DNA from: Entrophospora sp. SA101
Taxonomy: Eukaryota; Glomeromycota; Glomeromycetes; Entrophosporales; Entrophosporaceae
Assembly (NCBI GenBank): GCA_958430865.1
Contig: CAUDNR010002846.1
Span: forward strand, 49,068 to 66,774
Direction of reading: 5' to 3'
DNA: 17,707 bases
Within the stretch, counting starts at the first letter, position 1, and every line of letters begins with the position of its first letter. This document shows positions 1-9,192 of the stretch, piece by piece. Under the pieces are notes generated by a model that worked only from the letters and a program-made list of their open reading frames with translations, did no database searches and was not told the DNA's origin. The position numbers and the translations under genes were made by a program.

Positions 1-36
1 GAAAAACTTTTATTTGTGACAAAAACTTTGAATTGT

Positions 37-64
37 AAATTGCGTGCTGATCGGCACGCAATTT
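37..64. repeat. Short hairpin, 11-bp arms
   Basis: AAATTGCGTGC at 37-47 pairs exactly with GCACGCAATTT at 54-64 around a 6-base loop. It stands out by its G+C content against the surrounding A+T-rich DNA. It could be an internal part of a repeat that starts left of the window. No coding sequence is visible around it. Confidence 0.75.
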
Positions 65-314
65 CGTTTAAGGGATATTAAAATACAAATCTTCAGATAA
101 TCAAAATATAATAGGATTATTAAACCGGTATACATTATGTCGCATGTGGATGATGGCAAAAATTTGCTATGATCGTCATTTGAGTGACGTGAAAAATAAA
201 AACCGCACGTCGCCCGAAAAGCAAACTATAAACATCCCATCTTTGACGAGGCAAACGCAAAACGTTCGTCATGGTGACATAACCTACCACAGTTATTTAT
301 TGTAATGGAAAACG

Positions 315-382
315 GTCACTCGAATGACGTGGCAAATGCAAAATTCACGTCACTCGAATGACGAGGCAAATGCAAAACTCAC
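315..382. repeat. Two tandem copies of a 34-bp unit
   Basis: Two copies (315-348 and 349-382) differ at only two bases, and a partial third start (GTCAC) follows. The unit begins GTCACTCGAATGAC, which is itself nearly palindromic. Diverged or inverted pieces with the same GTGACG/CGTCAC core lie at about 177-192, 241-285 and 383-387, so the array was probably longer and has decayed. Confidence 0.8.
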
Positions 383-394
383 GTCACAGCTAAT

Positions 395-437
395 AAGTAG
401 GTAACAGTCTAATCATAAGTAGGTAACAGTCTAACGT
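395..437. repeat. Two tandem copies of a 21-22 bp unit
   Basis: AAGTAGGTAACAGTCTAA occurs at 395-412 and again at 417-434, separated by TCAT and followed by CGT. A third AAGTAGG start at 438 runs into the palindrome at 439-472, so the tandem array and the palindrome appear to share a unit. Confidence 0.8.
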
Positions 438-438
438 A

Positions 439-472
439 AGTAGGACGCAATATATATATATTGCGTCCTACT
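439..472. repeat. Perfect 34-bp palindrome
   Basis: AGTAGGACGCAA (439-450), an alternating TA core of 10 bases (451-460) and TTGCGTCCTACT (461-472) form a palindrome without a mismatch. It directly continues the AAGTAGG tandem array. It could extrude as a cruciform, or be two element ends joined head to head. Confidence 0.85.
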
Positions 473-1169
473 CAGACATTGAAGCATGCACACTACCTTG
501 AATACTTTTACAGTCATTCTCACATTCCTTGTGTACACAAGGCTAATTTGACCTGCCACGCCCTATGGATACAATGATGTAACAGAATTCCAGGGGGTCC
601 TGGAGTTTATCAAAGCTGCATCATCATCAAGGACACCTTCACTAATCTTCCCTCACAGCACCTGACCAGAGGATTTTTGCTTTTTGTTGGGCAATAGCAC
701 ACTTTCATAATGCTTTCTTTTTCTAAAAATTTATTATTTTTCTTTCCTCTTGGTAAAATTTCATGGGTAGCACATTCTTTTCTTAGATAAGCTTCAAGTG
801 TCTAAGTATCATTTATTTTGAAAATGTAAAGATCAAAATACTTCTAATGGCACTACTATTGATCCCTGAAATTCTTGGTAATACCAATGTTCACTTTGTC
901 TAGTTTTGTTGCAGCATTGCCCATGTATAGTATTTTTATTATTATTTTAAAAATACTCATTAATTACACATTAAAATATAAATTTCATTTCCAATTTCAT
1001 ATTTGATCTCAACATTGAAATCAACAATAGATGGAAAATGATATAAAATTTTTTTTGGAATTACTATTATTTGTTAGTAATCAGCTGTGATCATGAATGA
1101 ATCTATTCAGTCCCATTAAATCCAAATGTCTAAAAACACAAAAAGAGAAGATTAAATATATATTTTTTA
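473..1169. other. Non-coding DNA with dispersed repeat fragments
   Basis: I see no reading frame with coding character. The stretch holds a 14-bp palindrome (528-541), a fragment at 539-637 that is clearly related to 6533-6635, and a 35-base segment at 890-924 that matches 15078-15112 at 31 positions. An AGTATTTTTA/TAAAAATACT stem lies near 930-958. These look like pieces of old dispersed elements rather than host sequence. Confidence 0.5.
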
Positions 1170-1440
1170 AGGAAAATATTATATACAGAAAGGTTCTTTT
1201 TACGGAATATACAGAACCTACCAAAAATGGCAATTCATTCTACAAAAAAGGAAACTAAATTGTAGCTCAAAATTTTTTGTAAAACCTACGTGACATTTAT
1301 CGATGATGTGATGATTAAATTTGTGGGCTGGGAGTGGCAGGGATTACAGAGTTTTTAGCAACTCTAAGACTTAATTCTTATTTGTCACATAGGTTCTGTA
1401 TATTTCATAAAAAGAACCTTTCTGTATATAATTTTACCCT
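1170..1440. mobile_element. MITE-like foldback element, 51-bp inverted ends
   Basis: The left arm (1170-1220) and the reverse complement of the right arm (1390-1440) agree at 46 of 51 bases by my alignment. The core ATTATATACAGAAAGGTTCT is identical in both arms. The similarity runs on into the flanking T/A runs (to about 1163 and 1447), so the exact ends and target duplication cannot be fixed by eye. The 169-bp centre has no open frame. A second, shorter inverted pair (AACCTACGTGAC near 1282 and GTCACATAGGTT at 1384) sits inside. A non-autonomous DNA element is the best reading. Confidence 0.7.
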
Positions 1441-2220
1441 AAAAAAAATTGGTCTTTGAGGAATTAATTAGTAAGATGGAATTCTGGATGACGATGAACT
1501 TTCATTTATAACTTCAACATTTTCCAAATAACAACTATAACATAAAAAAAACTATAGAAATAATAAACTCTCATAATATAATGTATCAATAAATCAACAG
1601 TAATGTTACTACTGATTTTGTGATGAAAAAAAATTTGTAGCTATTCACTGGATAATTATCAAAATTTATAATATTTAATTGTCCTCCACAAACAAATTCA
1701 TCAATGTTTTTGTTTTGATAATCATGTTGAGGTTTTAATTACATGTATTGAAGCCATCAACTGCTTTAATTGACAATTTCTGAACTCTTTATTATTATAT
1801 CTAATGTATGCTGTGGTTGACTGAAACATTCACATGGCTTTAATTTTATTGTCTCACAAGGATATTTTCTTTGCTAGAAATTGTAAAGCAAGAGGAAAAG
1901 ATTGAATACACTATTGTATAATTTGTGCCTTTTGCTTATGATGGGTAGTGATGTGCAAGGACTTTTCTTGTTAAATTGCAATTATATTGACAATAAACTA
2001 TTTTGGATAAATTGGTTCTTTATGCTGATGATTGTTGTAGATAGACTGAATACAAAGGGCATCATATAAATTTTCCTAGCATGTATTATATAATTCATCA
2101 TTAAAAGGTTCATTACAGCTTTCAATGAGTTTGAAACTGAGACAAATTGGCATACATTTATGCTCTTGCTTAAAGATGATATTATTCATAAGCATTGAAT
2201 TGGGCTATATGGGACCTTTT
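1441..2220. other. A+T-rich DNA, no gene seen
   Basis: All frames are short and of low-complexity composition. I see no RNA gene, array or clear repeat here. The short open frame beginning at 2125 runs into the MITE relic at 2221 and has no recognisable protein features. Confidence 0.5.
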
Positions 2221-2290
2221 CTAGCAAAAACGGTCTTCCATAAAAATAGATTTTTTTTGGGTAAATCACAAATTAAAATTGTTACACAAA
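2221..2290. repeat. Relic of one MITE end
   Basis: CTAGCAAAAACGGTCTTCCA and the following about 50 bases align with the first 70 bases of the MITE at 10325 (CTAGGAAAATCGACCTTCCA...). They share the order CTAG, A-run, TTCCA, A-run, T-run, GGTAA and GTTACACA. No matching opposite end is visible and there is no TA next to the CTAG, so this is probably a truncated, diverged relative. Confidence 0.45.
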
Positions 2291-2515
2291 AAAGGAAAAT
2301 TGCCCCCTAAAATTTGATACTATTTTTAAACTCGGTGATTGTCAAAGTTATAATATCAGCCGAGATTATTTTATTATAAAATAATTTTTTATAAATAATG
2401 TAGTGATTTGTTTTGAAAGTAAAAAGCTTTTAATAAGTTTTATAAGTCAAATAAAATTTTTATAATCAATATTCTATTTAATTATCAAAAATTGCTTCAA
2501 AATATTATTAAAAAC

Positions 2516-4252
2516 ATGTCTTTAATTAATTCAATACCAGAATATAATTTATTAGAATTTGAAGAATTTGAAGATTATGAAAAAAATGATTTAGTAATTG
2601 GTGTAATTGATGATTTAAAATTATTTTCCAAAGTTCTTCTTGCAAATGTGTGAAAACAACAAATGATCCACATAGTTGCTTTGAAAAAATAGGCTTTAAA
2701 CTTTTTTGAGAGACATTTTGAATTTAAAAGCTTAGATAAAAAAGAAAAAGAACTTTCTATTAAAACACAATTGATGGTTTTTCAATTTGACAATGAAAAT
2801 ATTAGACATAACTATAGATATAAATATAATGAAAAAATACAAATTTGTAAACCTGTGTTTTTAAAACTGTGTGATATTAAAAAAGGTGTGTTAACTGATT
2901 TGCAAAAACATTTATTAACAAATGGTTTAGAAGATCATCAACATGGTAATATGAAAAATATTCCTAAACTTAAATCACAAGCATTTGTTGATTTAGAAGT
3001 AGCGGAAAGGGTGAAAAATTATATATTAAATTATGCTGAATTACATGGATTGCCATCTCCAATGAGACTTCATGATAATTCAGACCCAATTATTTATCTA
3101 GAGACTCAGCATAATTATAGATCAGTTTTTAATGAGTACAAAAAATGTTTTGAGGATAATTTTGCTGGTACATCTATGCAAGATATACAGTATATAACTT
3201 TTTGGAGACTTTGGAATCAATTAACACCAAATATTAAATTTTTAAATGCTTCAAATGATCTGTGTGAGGCTTGTGAAATTTTTAGATTAAAATTGGTAAC
3301 ATCAAGTAATGGTGCAAATGTTGAAATAAAATTTGATTATGAAGAACATCTTACAGCAGCAGATCATGAAAGACAACATTATAATAAAACTATTGAAAAA
3401 TGCAAAAATGATTCACATTTGCTATGATTATGCTCAAAGTGTTTCTGCACCATATTCACCTCAACAAGTTGGTTCAATTTATTTTAAAACTCCTTTTAAA
3501 ATAAATATTTTTGGTATATGTACTAAAAATGATGAGGATGAAGATTATCAACTAAACTATACTATAGGAGAAGATGAATTGCCAGAAGGAACATCAAAAG
3601 GAGCTAATACAACTTTAAATATGGTTTTTGATTTTCTCCAAAAGATTCATCATAATGGTGAAAAAAATTTATATGTGACATGTGATAATGTTCAGGTAAA
3701 AATAAGAATAACCTATCACTCTGGTTTTGGTCGTGGTTAATAATGTTGGGTTGGTATGAAAATATATATATAAATTTTATGATTCCTGGGCACACTAAAT
3801 TTGTCTGTGATGGATTTTTTGGATCAATCAAAAAAGTTTATAGAAATAGATGCATTAATACTGTTGATCATGTTGAAGAAGCTATAAATGATTCAACAAC
3901 AAAACATAATAATGAATATATTAGATATAAAGGTGGCATGGGTTGGAGATGGCATGACTTTAGTTCACTATTTAAAAATAGGTTTAGAAATTTACCAAAT
4001 ATAACAAAATACCATCATTTTCATTTTAGTAAAGATAATATTGGAAAAGTTTATGTTGCCAAAAATTCTGGTGGCCTGGAAACTCCTTTTGAACTTCTAG
4101 AGAATGATAATTTTAATAAAGATGGTCAATTAAATATTTTTGAGGCTGTTCCATTAACAGAAGAAAGAAAAATATATTTGTATACAAAAATTCGCCAGCA
4201 TGTACAAGACCCATTTAAAGATATTCTTTGTCCAGAACCTAGTACTTATTAA
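2516..4252 (+). pseudogene. Transposase-like DUF7869-family gene, frameshifted
   Basis: About 578 codons can be followed from ATG 2516 to the stop at 4252, but only by crossing three frames. The N-terminal part has a Cys motif (CKC, then C about 13 residues later) near 2640-2690. A central region follows, then the blocks HICYDYAQ (3414 on), SPQQVGSIYFKTPFK, CDNC-GKNKN (about 3681-3709), IPGHTKFVCDGFFG (about 3782-3823) and a C-terminal HHFHF block. This order matches, from memory, the family Pfam calls DUF7869, often found in repeat-rich genomes. The spaced Asp/His blocks suggest an RNase H-like (DDE-type) fold, which is inference. Indels lie at about 2624-2627, 2702-2707, 3404-3408 and 3689. 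No inverted ends were found, so its status as a transposon is not shown. Confidence 0.7.
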
Positions 4253-4464
4253 ATTTAATTTGTTATTCATTTATTATTATTTCAATATGTATTTTTATAA
4301 CATTCATTAATTTATTTTATAATAAACGTACATTTTATTTTTTAATTAAATTATTGCGTGTAACAATAAAAAATGGGGTATGTAGATCGCGTGCAAATTA
4401 CTTTAAAAAGGTATCCGGCCTACAATAGCATAGTAGAAATTCTATTTTGATCGACATTTGCAAT
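4253..4464. other. A+T-rich spacer
   Basis: This short spacer separates the DUF7869-like pseudogene from the Tigger-type element. AATAAA-like sequence lies near 4320. I looked here for an inverted end matching the region upstream of 2516 and found none. Confidence 0.4.
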
Positions 4465-4466
4465 TA

Positions 4467-4492
4467 CCGTATTCTCCCGAATATAAGCAACA
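4467..4492 (+). repeat. Left terminal inverted repeat
   Basis: This 26-bp end is identical to the reverse complement of 6251-6276, and the match stops at base 4493. The preceding TA (4465-4466) is the target-site duplication. Confidence 0.93.
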
Positions 4493-5193
4493 GTAAGAAT
4501 TTGCAACAAAAAAACAGAAAAAATAGAAAAATAAATATAAGCAACACCTATATTTTTGAAAATTTTTTATTTGATTTTATATAATAAATAAAAAAATAAG
4601 AAAATTTTTTTATTTTGATTATTCTTTTTCAGAATCACCAGACTCTTCCCCTTCTAATTCATCAGCTGAATCATCGTTTCTATCTAGTATTTCACATTCA
4701 TCTTCCTCATCTTCATTTTCATCCCCATAAGCTTGTCCAAACAAATGATCTTCCGATCCATCAATTGCATTACTAATGCCACACTTTTTAAATGATTTCA
4801 CAATCATTTCATTCGGAATTTCATCCCAAACCTCCAAAATCCATTTACAAATGACATTATGTTCAGGCTTTCTTAAATTTCCGTTTTTGGTATAGGTGAA
4901 ATTACCTGAACTCATCCAAGTATTCCACTTTTCACGAAGTCTATCTTTAAATGGTTTGTTAATACAAACATCAAGTGGTTGAACAACAGAGGTAAGATCA
5001 CCTGGAATGATTGCTAAATCAGTGTTTTCATTTTGTGCAATTTTTTTGATAGAATCTGTCTTGTGGCCTTCAAAGCTATCCATAACAAGTAAAGCTTTTT
5101 TTCTTGTAATTCTATTTCCGGGTCTTCTTTTCCAAACCTTATCAAACCAAGCTTTCATTCCAATTTCATCCATCCATCCTTTTGGGTGCATTA

Positions 5194-5318
5194 GTACAAT
5201 GATTTGAGAAGGTAAATTCTTTGGCATTCGTTTACCTTTAAAAATGACAATTATTATTACAATGATTTGATGAGAAGGTAAATTCTTTGTAATTTAATTA
5301 CCTTTGAAAATAACAATT
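5194..5318. repeat. Diverged tandem duplication inside transposase
   Basis: ACAATGATTTGA-GAAGGTAAATTCTTTG followed by TTACCTTTRAAAATRACAATT occurs twice (about 5194-5252 and 5257-5318), with several differences and a TGA insertion in the second copy. On the coding strand this repeats a piece of about 22 codons around the FKGKRMPKNLPS motif. The frame is kept but a TAA is introduced. It is more diverged than the 116-bp duplication, so it is probably older. Confidence 0.75.
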
Positions 5319-5651
5319 GGTGGTAATTTTGTACCATCTGCAAGAATTATAAGGACACATATAAAACGGTTTTTATCATTTCCAGTTGTTCGAACTTGCA
5401 CAGTTTTTGCACCATGTTTATCAATTGTTAAATTTCCAACCATATCAAAATAAACAGGAGTTTCATCCATATTTCCAATTTCTGAAAGTTCGTATTCAAA
5501 TTGTTTTTGTTTTTTTATAATAAATTGTTGAAATTCAAGAAGTTTGATGTCAAGGTGAGCGGGAAGCTTCTGACCAATCTTTGTTTTATGTCTCATTGCA
5601 AAATCATACCTTCTAAGAAAGCGATAGAACCAACTTTCTGATGCAAGAAAT

Positions 5652-5883
5652 TTTTCACTGGCACCTGGATAAATATTAGAAAATTGGTTTGCTAAAAGTT
5701 CTTTCATGTAAGTTTTAACAATTTTAGGAGTTACAGCAATTCCATCTTGCCGAAATTCAACAATCCATTTTCACTGGCACCTGGATAAATATTAGAAAAT
5801 TGGTTTGCTAAAAGTTCTTTCATGTAAGTTTTAACAATTTTAGGAGTTACAGCAATTCCATCTTGCCGAAATTCAACAATCCA
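5652..5883. repeat. Exact 116-bp tandem duplication
   Basis: Bases 5652-5767 and 5768-5883 are identical, each starting TTTTCACTGGCACCTGG and ending ATTCAACAATCCA. Because 116 is not a multiple of three, the duplication shifts the transposase frame after the second helix-turn-helix. The lack of any mismatch means it is young, or is an assembly or replication-slippage artefact. Confidence 0.93.
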
Positions 5884-6196
5884 TGCCTTTAATTCAGCTT
5901 CAGCCTCAGGATATTTTGCTTTTCTTCCTAAATTATTACCAATTCGTCTTCTCTTTTTTTGTTTTACTAAATCGAGTTCTTCCTCTTGTTTTTGCCAACG
6001 AGAAATCATTGAAGGATCAATAGTAAAATGACGCCCAGCTGATCTTAAACCATATTGTTTTGCATATTGCAAAACTTGGAGCTTTTCAGCAACAGAATAT
6101 GAAGAACGTTTGACTTTTGGCATTGCGTGGGAAAAAAATGAATAAAACTTAACACAAATGATGAAATAAGGAAACATAATGTAACACAAACAAAAT

Positions 6197-6270
6197 CTCC
6201 CAAATATAAGCAACACCTGCAGTTTTGTTGACTAAAATGTGTTAAAATGGTGTTGCTTATATTCGGGAGA
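6197..6270. repeat. Foldback at the transposon right end
   Basis: TCTCCCAAATATAAGCAACACC at 6197-6218 is the inverse of 6249-6270, with one mismatch over 22 bases and a loop of 30 bases. So the right end carries a second TIR-like copy facing the terminal one and could fold into a hairpin just upstream of the transposase start. The left end has only a shorter inner copy in direct orientation. Confidence 0.8.
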
Positions 6271-6276
6271 ATACGG
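6251..6276 (-). repeat. Right terminal inverted repeat
   Basis: This is the exact reverse complement of 4467-4492. It is followed by TA (6277-6278), which is the target duplication but also the start of a TATATATATA run, so the precise insertion point in that run is ambiguous. Confidence 0.92.
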
Positions 6277-6279
6277 TAT

Positions 6280-9190
6280 ATATATATAGGAAAAAAAATT
6301 TTTATAAGAGCGTGATGTATTTTTAAAAATTTTTTTTTAGACGTGATGCCTTTTTTATAAGATTCTTTATCATGAATAAAAGTAAAAAGGCAGCGTTACC
6401 GTTAAATATCTCTCTCACACTCATGAAAAACTCCTTTTGGAACATCAAGAAATATAACGTTTGATTGTTTAATGAATTTTATAAATATTCAGGACTCAAT
6501 ATCACAGTTATTCTTTTATTTCTTGGCGTCAAAGGCTAATATACCAAGCTACCCCAAGGATACAACGATGCAAATTTCCAGGGGGACCCTTGGCTCTGGA
6601 ACTTATTGAAATTGCATTTTGTTGTCAAGGAGATGTTAAAGTCTCTTACTTGTCTCAAAGTCTACTAACCAACTTGACCGGCTTCCACAACTGTAATGGT
6701 TATGTGGAGAGAAGACCGCTTGTTTGTACAAGGAATAGTTTATCAAATCTGATACTTATGGACAGGTTGGCATTGGACATGGATATATCCTGCAACTGTA
6801 GTTTCGAATCCACACTGACAATAATATTAAGTGTAGGATCAACAATGACATCACAAACCACAACATTTACTTAAGCAACTCCAACTCTGCTATCTCAATC
6901 ACCAACACAAAATAACCCAACCAAACTCATCACCAACTCACCTGATTCACAATGACAAGTCACAATACACCTTAAACATATTGGATGTTGTCCAAATGCC
7001 AACCTTCCTCCTATGATCAATATCAGATTTGTTCATTTTCATTTTTCAAGGAACTCTATGGCTTGTGATTGTATGCATTTGGGAAGGAAAATAATTATTT
7101 AATTATTTTTGTGACCTGAGTTAATTCACAATATCATGTGGCCTTTCCCAAATTGGTTCCTTAATTTTCATTTTGAATGGTCTTGGTATTATCATTACTT
7201 GGATGATGCAATTTATTTAATATATCAAATAATAATCACTAATATTATAATGACATGCACAATTTATGGAGACAAATACACTCATTCACATTCAAGGAAA
7301 CGATTAAAAAGATAAGTAATGACTTGTTTATTGACTCACTAAAAGAGAAATACATAATTATTTAATTAATTTTATATATACAGTGTGTTAAAAAAAAATG
7401 GCAGTTTGTAAAATATTCTTTTGAATGAAAAGTAACCAAAACTATAATAAAAATTATACCAGAGAATCAGAGGATCTTAGATTATAGCACATAAAATTTT
7501 TGAAGCATATTATTATGTAGACTTTAGAGCAATTATTAAAGAAATTTATGCATTGAATTGTTTTTTCACAATAATCAACTCCTTTTCTAATTGACTAAAT
7601 TCTAGGAAATCTGGAAGTATGTAAGTTTATATACATAATCCAAAATAATTACATGTTCCAATTATTAGTCTGTATCCTTTTGCTTTGGTCGCTGCTTAAA
7701 CTTGTTGAAATTGAGTGAACATTTTCGCTTTTTGTTTCTGCTTGCTGGCAAGTTTTCACTTCTTTACCCAAATTAAAAACAAAATATTTTTTCAAATCTA
7801 ATATTTTTTCTAACCAATTATGAAATAAATTATATATCCTTGAATAAATTGATTTTTGAATATTTGCAAAAAATTTGATTTTCAGTTAGAACACTACTCT
7901 CCCTAGCAAGTTGTTATGAAAAATCACATGACTACACTCTACCCTTAAGAAAAGAAAGCAGAATGAAGGTGTACTATTATCTAATAAAGAGCAAGACCTT
8001 TGGAAGAAGGTGATAAATGTGTATCTGGTGGTAAAGGATCCATTAATGCATGTACAGTTAATGATTGGTAATCAATCTTCTATGTAAACAGCATTTTTTA
8101 ATGATTTTTAACATGGGAAAGGAACATAATTAAAACAAATCATTTTTTGTTAGTCAATTCAATTAATAATGGTTATGTTCATTGGATAATTACTAATTGG
8201 AATTCCTGGGGATTTCTGACAATCAAAACAATTTCTACATACATAATAATAATAATATAATTACTTCTCTTAGTAGCCGAAATTGCTGAAACACTGAGCA
8301 AAAATTAATTAAATTAATTAAACTAGAGTGATAACAAATGGTGATAACCACTATTATTTTTAATAATAACACTTGCCTGCTTTTTTTTGAAAAGCTCTTG
8401 TCCTTTTCTTCTTCCCTTCACCCACTTTGGCATTTTTTTTTCAATTTTATTTAATAATAAAACCAGTGTTAATAAATTCTGAATTGTTAACATTAGTTTT
8501 AAATTCTTTTGCCATCCAAATATTGACACCATTATTTATTTCAGGTACTTTAATGAACTAGATTATAAAGCTAATAATAATAAAATTAGATAATAATAAT
8601 TATTATTAAACAATAGTCAGGATTGCATAACATCTAATACAATGATACCTTATCAATTTTAGCCTATTATATAATATGACATACCTGGATCAACTTCATA
8701 ATTATTTATTTTAGAATGTAGCTTTTGCAATCATAATCTCAATTCTTACATTAACACTTAATAACTAAAAAAGCAAATGGTCTTGATAAAATTATTTGCT
8801 TGTGTTAAATTTACAAAAGGGCAAATTTTTTCAACTGCATAACAAGTATGTTAATTCTGCATCTTTTTTTTTTTAGAACATATTTAGCATATGGAAATTT
8901 TGTTTGTTATTTTTATAGGGATGAATGATTAATTAATTAGAGGAATTGTTGTTATAGATTATTAGGAAGATTATATTATTCTTATGTGGAGGTTTGAGAT
9001 AATTATTTATATGGAAAATATTACAAGTTCTTTTCATTTCACTTCATGCCATTAATTGTCAAGTTAATACTAATGTCAGCCAACTGTTCTTTGCCATCTA
9101 ATTGATGTTTGCTGTCAATGATAGTAATAGTATCATTACAATACATGTATAATATATTATAATAAATTACATTAAAAAATCACAAATAAA
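6280..9190. other. Long gene-poor A+T-rich stretch
   Basis: I find no convincing gene in about 2.9 kb. A fragment at 6533-6635 shares GGCTAAT, GGATACAAYGATG, TTCCAGGGGG and CTGGA with 539-637 and is a dispersed repeat; the open frame of 94 codons that follows has no protein features. Simple AAT/ATT runs occur near 8247-8262 and 8570-8612. The frames near 7970-8090 briefly look coding in two phases but have no supporting start, splice sites or motif. Confidence 0.5.
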
Positions 9191-9192
9191 AA

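Larger units (their letters stand above)
4619..6123 (-). pseudogene. Pogo/Tigger-type transposase, broken by duplications
   Basis: I chose the start MPKVKRSSYS at 6123, because it opens directly into a Psq/CENP-B-type helix-turn-helix (residues about 8-45, ending MISRWQKQ). A basic KKRRR patch follows, then a second CENP-B/Tc5-type DNA-binding domain (about 70-140). The DDE_1 endonuclease core comes next. Its presumed catalytic Asp residues are in GNMDETPV (D181), LLVMDSFEGH (D288) and QPLDVCINKPF (D324), numbered without the duplicated segments, a DD35D spacing. The C-terminus is acidic (EDEEDE). The protein cuts and pastes the element in the nucleus. A 116-bp duplication (5652-5883) shifts the frame, and a 66-bp in-frame duplication (about 5194-5318) adds a TAA. 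Without both, 1323 bases remain: exactly 441 codons including the stop. Confidence 0.9.
4465..6278 (-). mobile_element. Complete pogo/Tigger-type DNA transposon
   Basis: The element is bounded by 26-bp perfect terminal inverted repeats starting CCGTATTCTCCCGAATATAA (4467-4492 and, inverted, 6251-6276). A TA lies on each side (4465-4466 and 6277-6278), the target duplication expected for the Tc1/mariner superfamily. The element is about 1.81 kb and encodes one transposase on the minus strand. The ends are identical, which argues for a fairly recent insertion. The coding region is nevertheless disrupted (see 4619-6123), so this copy could move only with a transposase supplied elsewhere. A TIR-related subterminal motif, AAATATAAGCAACACCT, occurs inside both ends (4533-4549 and 6202-6218). 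Confidence 0.92.

Noticed and set aside
6780..6830. TTTCGAATCC resembling a tRNA T-loop
   Set aside because: The flanking bases do not form a good T stem, and no matching acceptor, D or anticodon arm can be drawn upstream.
6590..6874. A 94-codon open frame on the plus strand
   Set aside because: It starts inside the dispersed repeat at 6533-6635 and shows no domain, signal peptide or coding periodicity that I could defend.
7381..7400. CAGTGTGTTAAAAAAAAATG next to TATA, resembling a mariner terminal repeat
   Set aside because: No inverted partner was found anywhere in the surrounding few kilobases, so it is probably chance.
7970..8090. Locally coding-looking stretch near 7970-8090
   Set aside because: Two different phases look equally protein-like and neither has a start, splice sites or recognisable motif.
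8323..8532. A 69-codon open frame on the minus strand
   Set aside because: The Lys-rich stretch comes from a T-run and flanking A+T-rich DNA, and there is no supporting context.
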